A stretch of DNA of 64,000 nt from Rhodocyclaceae bacterium (GTDB lineage: Bacteria > Pseudomonadota > Gammaproteobacteria > Burkholderiales > Rhodocyclaceae). The translations under genes and the position numbers were made by a program. Every line of letters begins with the position of its first letter. The first letter of the stretch is position 1. The stretch is taken from contig JAEUNM010000048.1 of the NCBI GenBank assembly GCA_016791105.1, positions 30,090-94,089 of the forward strand. Reading direction: 5' to 3'. The notes under the pieces are model-generated. The model was not told the DNA's origin. It saw nothing but the letters and a program-made list of their open reading frames with translations, and made no database searches. Positions 62,001 through 64,000 of the stretch are shown here, in pieces.

Positions 62001-64000
62001 CGCGGTCACACCGAATACGGCCGACCGCAGCATTGCTTTCGTGGTGAGCGACGGCACCCAAAGCAGCGCCGCGGCCACCAAACTGGTAGCGGTGACGGCC
62101 ACCGACCAGACCCCGTTGGTTACCGCGAGTGGCGGCAGCACCGCCTTTACGGCCGGCGACAACAGCAGTTCCACCCCGGTCGTCGTGGATCGCGGGCTGC
62201 TCGTATCCGACCTCGACAACGCCGCGCTGGCCAGCGCCACCGTTGCCATTACCGGCAACCTGCAGAGCGCCGAAGATGTTCTGGCATTTACGAACGACAA
62301 CGCCAGCACCTACGGCAACATCGCCGCCAGCTACGGCGCCGGCAGCGGCGTGCTGAGCTTGACGTCCAGCGGGGCCACGGCCAGCCTCACACAGTGGCAG
62401 GCGGCGCTGCGTGCGGTGCGCTACACGGATACGGCCATCACCCCGGTGGCTGCCACCCGTACCGTATCCTTTACCGTGAGCGATGGCAGCAAAACCAGCG
62501 CCGCCGCGACGCGCGGTGTAAGCATCACACAGACCGACCAGACACCTATCGTCAGTACCACCGGCACGAGCGGCAGCTACGCCCTGAACCCGGCTCACAC
62601 TGCGGCCGCCATTGATGACGGATTGACCGTATCCGACCTCGACAACACCACGCTCGCCGGTGCAACGGTTGCGCTCACCGGCAATTTCCAGTCCGGCGAG
62701 GATGTACTGGCATTCACGAATAACGACGCCGCCGCCTACGGCAACATCGCCGCAAGTTATAACGCCGGGACGGGCGTACTGACGCTAGGCTCGGGTGGCG
62801 CCACGGCAAGCGTGCAGCAATGGCAAGACGCCTTGCGCGCCGTCACCTATGCCGACACCTCGAACACGCCGAACACGGCTCTGCGCAGTGTGGCATTCAC
62901 GCTTAATGACGGGACCAAAACCAGCGCCAGCGCGACACGCAATTTCGCCATCGAAGTGCCGACGCCTGTCGTAAGCGGGCTTACTTCCGCCAGCGATACC
63001 GGCACCAGCAGCAGCGACGGGCTTACCGCCTATGCAACGCCGTCCATAACCGGCAGCGCCCTCGCCAACAGCACGGTGACTGTCTATGTCGACGCCCAGA
63101 GTGCCGGGACAACCAGCACAGATTCGAACGGCGAATGGGCGTTCACACTGGGTTCCAGCCTGGCAGACGGATCCCATGCGCTCACCGCCATGGCCTCGAT
63201 CGGACCCACGAATAGCGCACTGTCGGGTGCTTACACCATCACTATCGACACGCTTGCACCAGCCGCACCGGCCGGACTGGCGCTAACCCCGCCCACCGAT
63301 ACCGGCGCGTCCAATTCTGACGCAATTACCTCCGACACGCACCCCGAAGTCAGCGGCACAGCCGAAGTGGATAGTGTGGTGAGCATTTATGTAGATGGCG
63401 TGACTGCCGGCACGACCACCACCAATGGCAACGGCAACTGGAGTTTCGCGTTTGGCAGCGCGCTCGCTGGAGGCAATCGCACCATCACTGCGACCGCGAC
63501 GGACGTAGCCGGCAATACCAGTTCGGTATCCGGCGCGCTCGGCGTCACCATAGACACGCAGGCGCCTGCCGCACCGTCGACTTTGGCACTCACATCCGTT
63601 ACCGATACCGGCAGCAGCAACGCCGATGGCATCACGGCAAACAACACGCCCACGCTTTCCGGCAGCGCCGAAGCGGATAGCACCGTCACCATTTACCTCG
63701 ACAGCCAGGCGCTCGGCACCACGACGGCCGACAGCAGCGGCAACTGGACCTACAGCCTGAGTTCCCCGCTGGCCGACGGCAGCCACAGCCTCGCCGCAAC
63801 GGCTACCGATGCAGCCGGCAATGTGAGCAGTTCGTCGTCCGCGCTCGGCATCAGCATCGATACCGCGCCGCCCGACGCGCCCACGGTGGTCGGGCTTACC
63901 TCCGGCACCGATACCGGCGCCAGCAACACCGACGGGATTACCAGCAACGCCCAACCCGAAGTCACCGGCACGGCAGAAGCCGGCAGTATCGTCACGGTCC
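59086..64000 (+). CDS. Giant DUF4347 / Ig-like repeat adhesin (partial, open at window end)
   Basis: A large surface protein, open for 1638 codons with no stop before base 64000. The N-terminus carries LEARVMFDAA (25-34), a form of the LEPRxLFDA motif of giant repeat proteins. A DUF4347 domain follows (about 73-220: EVAFVDTSLKDYKQL, AIHILSHAAQGTLYLG, LLLYGCDLA). From residue ~419 there are six ~143-residue repeats with GNFxSGEDVL and AQWQAALRAVTYT, then ~98-residue Ig-like units (GNWxxS..LADGSH..TATATD.AGN..S) from ~1294. Probably a type 1-secreted biofilm adhesin; the C-terminal secretion signal is outside the window. ATG 59086 has GCGGGG upstream. Confidence 0.92.
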   Translation, partial: MRIRNHGHSNSDTSKGARRPLMMALEARVMFDAAVVADAAHALTDPATATHADSPAAVEVRAADPARDQGRKEVAFVDTSLKDYKQLEQGIREGVGIVEIDARQSGLAQVSAWAATHSGYDAIHILSHAAQGTLYLGSDVLSTVSLSVMEVQADLAQIGHSLNSGGDLLLYGCDLALGSEGSNFVLGLARSVDRTVDASTDATGAAALGGNWTLETQRDGSRAIALDLSGYDGLLTRPTTGTTNFDTLDGSTTVLSTGQTSLTVSNFLGWNFQMQLNSAGSGSNEMIIVEKDGSSSVETVDALSDGVKQITYLSVKPNDSSLFTLNSITVVMDGYDSSFSGGTVQLVGYLNGSAVSGANLSQFVSDIANSGSAVTFNVSANSNFAGIDSFRVLAANGHTITGLLGVGAINATGFHFPGPTLTASGGSSAYSSGSGLAVAVDGGMLLSDSASATQTSATVAISGNFHSSEDVLSFTNVDSTTHGNITGSYNSGTGVLTLSSSGSTATNAQWQAALEAVKYQNSSLTPNTSSRTVSFVITDAASNTSSTVNKTVTVASNSAPAIANLNGDSNTYYAGGGAVKLDSGTAASTSDTDTASFNGGNVTVHVSANAQSGEDALGIDTSGSVALSSGTSVGSTVIVGGVAIGSIASNGDGVGGHDLIVTLNSNATPTRVSTLLDALTYNNTAAGIPNTATRSLQVTVNDGRGGTSPAASVSMAINAAPVLTASGGSASFTAGDNTTSTPVAIDSGIQVSDNASATLASGTVSISGNFHSGEDVLDFNNSNSSTYGNIASSYNAGTGVMTLTSAGSTATLAQWQAALRAITYTDSAITPNTATRTISFLVADGNSNSSTAATRTITVAATDQTPIATTSAGNTAFVAGDNATSTPVAVDAAITLSDLDNATLASASVAVTGNFQSGEDVLSLTNSSAVTYGNIAGSYNTGTGVLSLSSGGATASVAQWQAALRAVTYTDSAVTPNTADRSIAFVVSDGTQSSAAATKLVAVTATDQTPLVTASGGSTAFTAGDNSSSTPVVVDRGLLVSDLDNAALASATVAITGNLQSAEDVLAFTNDNASTYGNIAASYGAGSGVLSLTSSGATASLTQWQAALRAVRYTDTAITPVAATRTVSFTVSDGSKTSAAATRGVSITQTDQTPIVSTTGTSGSYALNPAHTAAAIDDGLTVSDLDNTTLAGATVALTGNFQSGEDVLAFTNNDAAAYGNIAASYNAGTGVLTLGSGGATASVQQWQDALRAVTYADTSNTPNTALRSVAFTLNDGTKTSASATRNFAIEVPTPVVSGLTSASDTGTSSSDGLTAYATPSITGSALANSTVTVYVDAQSAGTTSTDSNGEWAFTLGSSLADGSHALTAMASIGPTNSALSGAYTITIDTLAPAAPAGLALTPPTDTGASNSDAITSDTHPEVSGTAEVDSVVSIYVDGVTAGTTTTNGNGNWSFAFGSALAGGNRTITATATDVAGNTSSVSGALGVTIDTQAPAAPSTLALTSVTDTGSSNADGITANNTPTLSGSAEADSTVTIYLDSQALGTTTADSSGNWTYSLSSPLADGSHSLAATATDAAGNVSSSSSALGISIDTAPPDAPTVVGLTSGTDTGASNTDGITSNAQPEVTGTAEAGSIVTV
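60340..62950 (+). repeat. Tandem ~430-bp repeats in the adhesin gene
   Basis: Six in-frame units of about 143-145 codons. The anchor GNFxSGEDVL recurs at 60472, 61387, 61822, 62254 and 62680; steps are 435, 432 and 426 bp between the last four, and one divergent unit fills 60760-61250. Units end with DQTP or APV junctions. DNA identity is moderate, indicating old or selected repeats rather than fresh duplication. Confidence 0.85.
62965..64000 (+). repeat. Ig-like ~300-bp repeats in the adhesin gene (continue beyond window)
   Basis: Units of about 98-100 codons with the pattern SxTDTGxSNxDGIT...P.(V/L)(S/T)GTAE..S.V..YxDG...GTTT.(N/D)..GNW.(F/Y)...LA.G...ITATATD.AGN.S..S. They start near 62965, 63280, 63580 and 63880, joined by IDTxAPAAP. 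This is the bacterial Ig-like (BapA/RTX adhesin) type, and the last unit is cut by the window end. Confidence 0.85.

Noticed and set aside
61276..62598. 440-codon open frame antisense to the adhesin repeats
   Set aside because: Gly/Ala-rich pseudo-repeats simply reflect the repeats on the + strand; the + strand frame is open across the region and has real domains.
1..64000. Phage, transposon, CRISPR or genomic-island content
   Set aside because: No integrase, transposase, terminal inverted repeats, direct repeat-spacer arrays or tRNA-linked att sites could be found; gene content is chromosomal throughout.

Overview
The window is high-GC, gene-dense bacterial chromosome and reads as a betaproteobacterium. 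Evidence for this is the Coq7-type ubiquinone hydroxylase, HpaR, a CNP1-like protein, the Gcr-type 'site-specific recombinase' membrane protein, a paired cphA2/cphA1 cyanophycin locus with its DUF1854 and ABC-transporter partners, and SorAB. I cannot name a genus from sequence alone. I see no tRNA, rRNA, insertion sequence, prophage or CRISPR array. The window cuts a gene at each end.

Layout. 1-9.3 kb: tail of a transglutaminase-like protein, rpmE with a clear terminator, an ArnT-like glycosyltransferase and a DUF482 protein, a possible small RNA, coq7, a CNP1-like protein, the rubrerythrin / Fe-S oxidoreductase / DUF3501 operon, a CBS protein and rppH. 9.4-18.4 kb: proS, a lytic transglycosylase, an EAL-HDOD protein, a thioesterase, alaS coupled to a tiny secreted protein, a small lipoprotein and a flavoprotein. 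18.8-27.7 kb: a sensor kinase and a lone receiver, ugpQ and ugpB without transporter genes, a GGDEF/EAL and HD-GYP pair joined by a GTGA overlap, and an aldo/keto reductase. 27.9-31.7 kb: rlmM, rhlE and a class V aminotransferase.

32.3-35.9 kb holds a bufferin-type operon: a Cys-rich secreted peptide, a DUF692 (MNIO) enzyme and its DUF2063 partner. It is followed by a SorAB sulfite dehydrogenase. 36-46.3 kb holds a secreted adenosine deaminase, hpaR, then the cyanophycin cluster (DUF1854 protein, zinc-ribbon ABC transporter, cphA2, cphA1). 46.4-53 kb holds a cell-wall peptidase pair, nikR with a NiCoT nickel transporter and a NikR-like box, the Gcr membrane protein and small periplasmic proteins.

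53-64 kb is a cell-surface region: a polysaccharide flippase, an SGNH esterase overlapping an acyltransferase, ppk2, a transglutaminase-like protease, and the start of a giant DUF4347 repeat adhesin. The adhesin stays open from 59086 to the window end (1638 codons). Themes are storage polymers (cyanophycin, polyphosphate), metal handling (Ni; Cu by family inference), c-di-GMP signalling and surface polymers. The most interesting loci are the bufferin operon with an internal terminator-like hairpin, the cyanophycin-linked ABC/DUF1854 pair, and the adhesin with a perfect 15-bp palindrome upstream.
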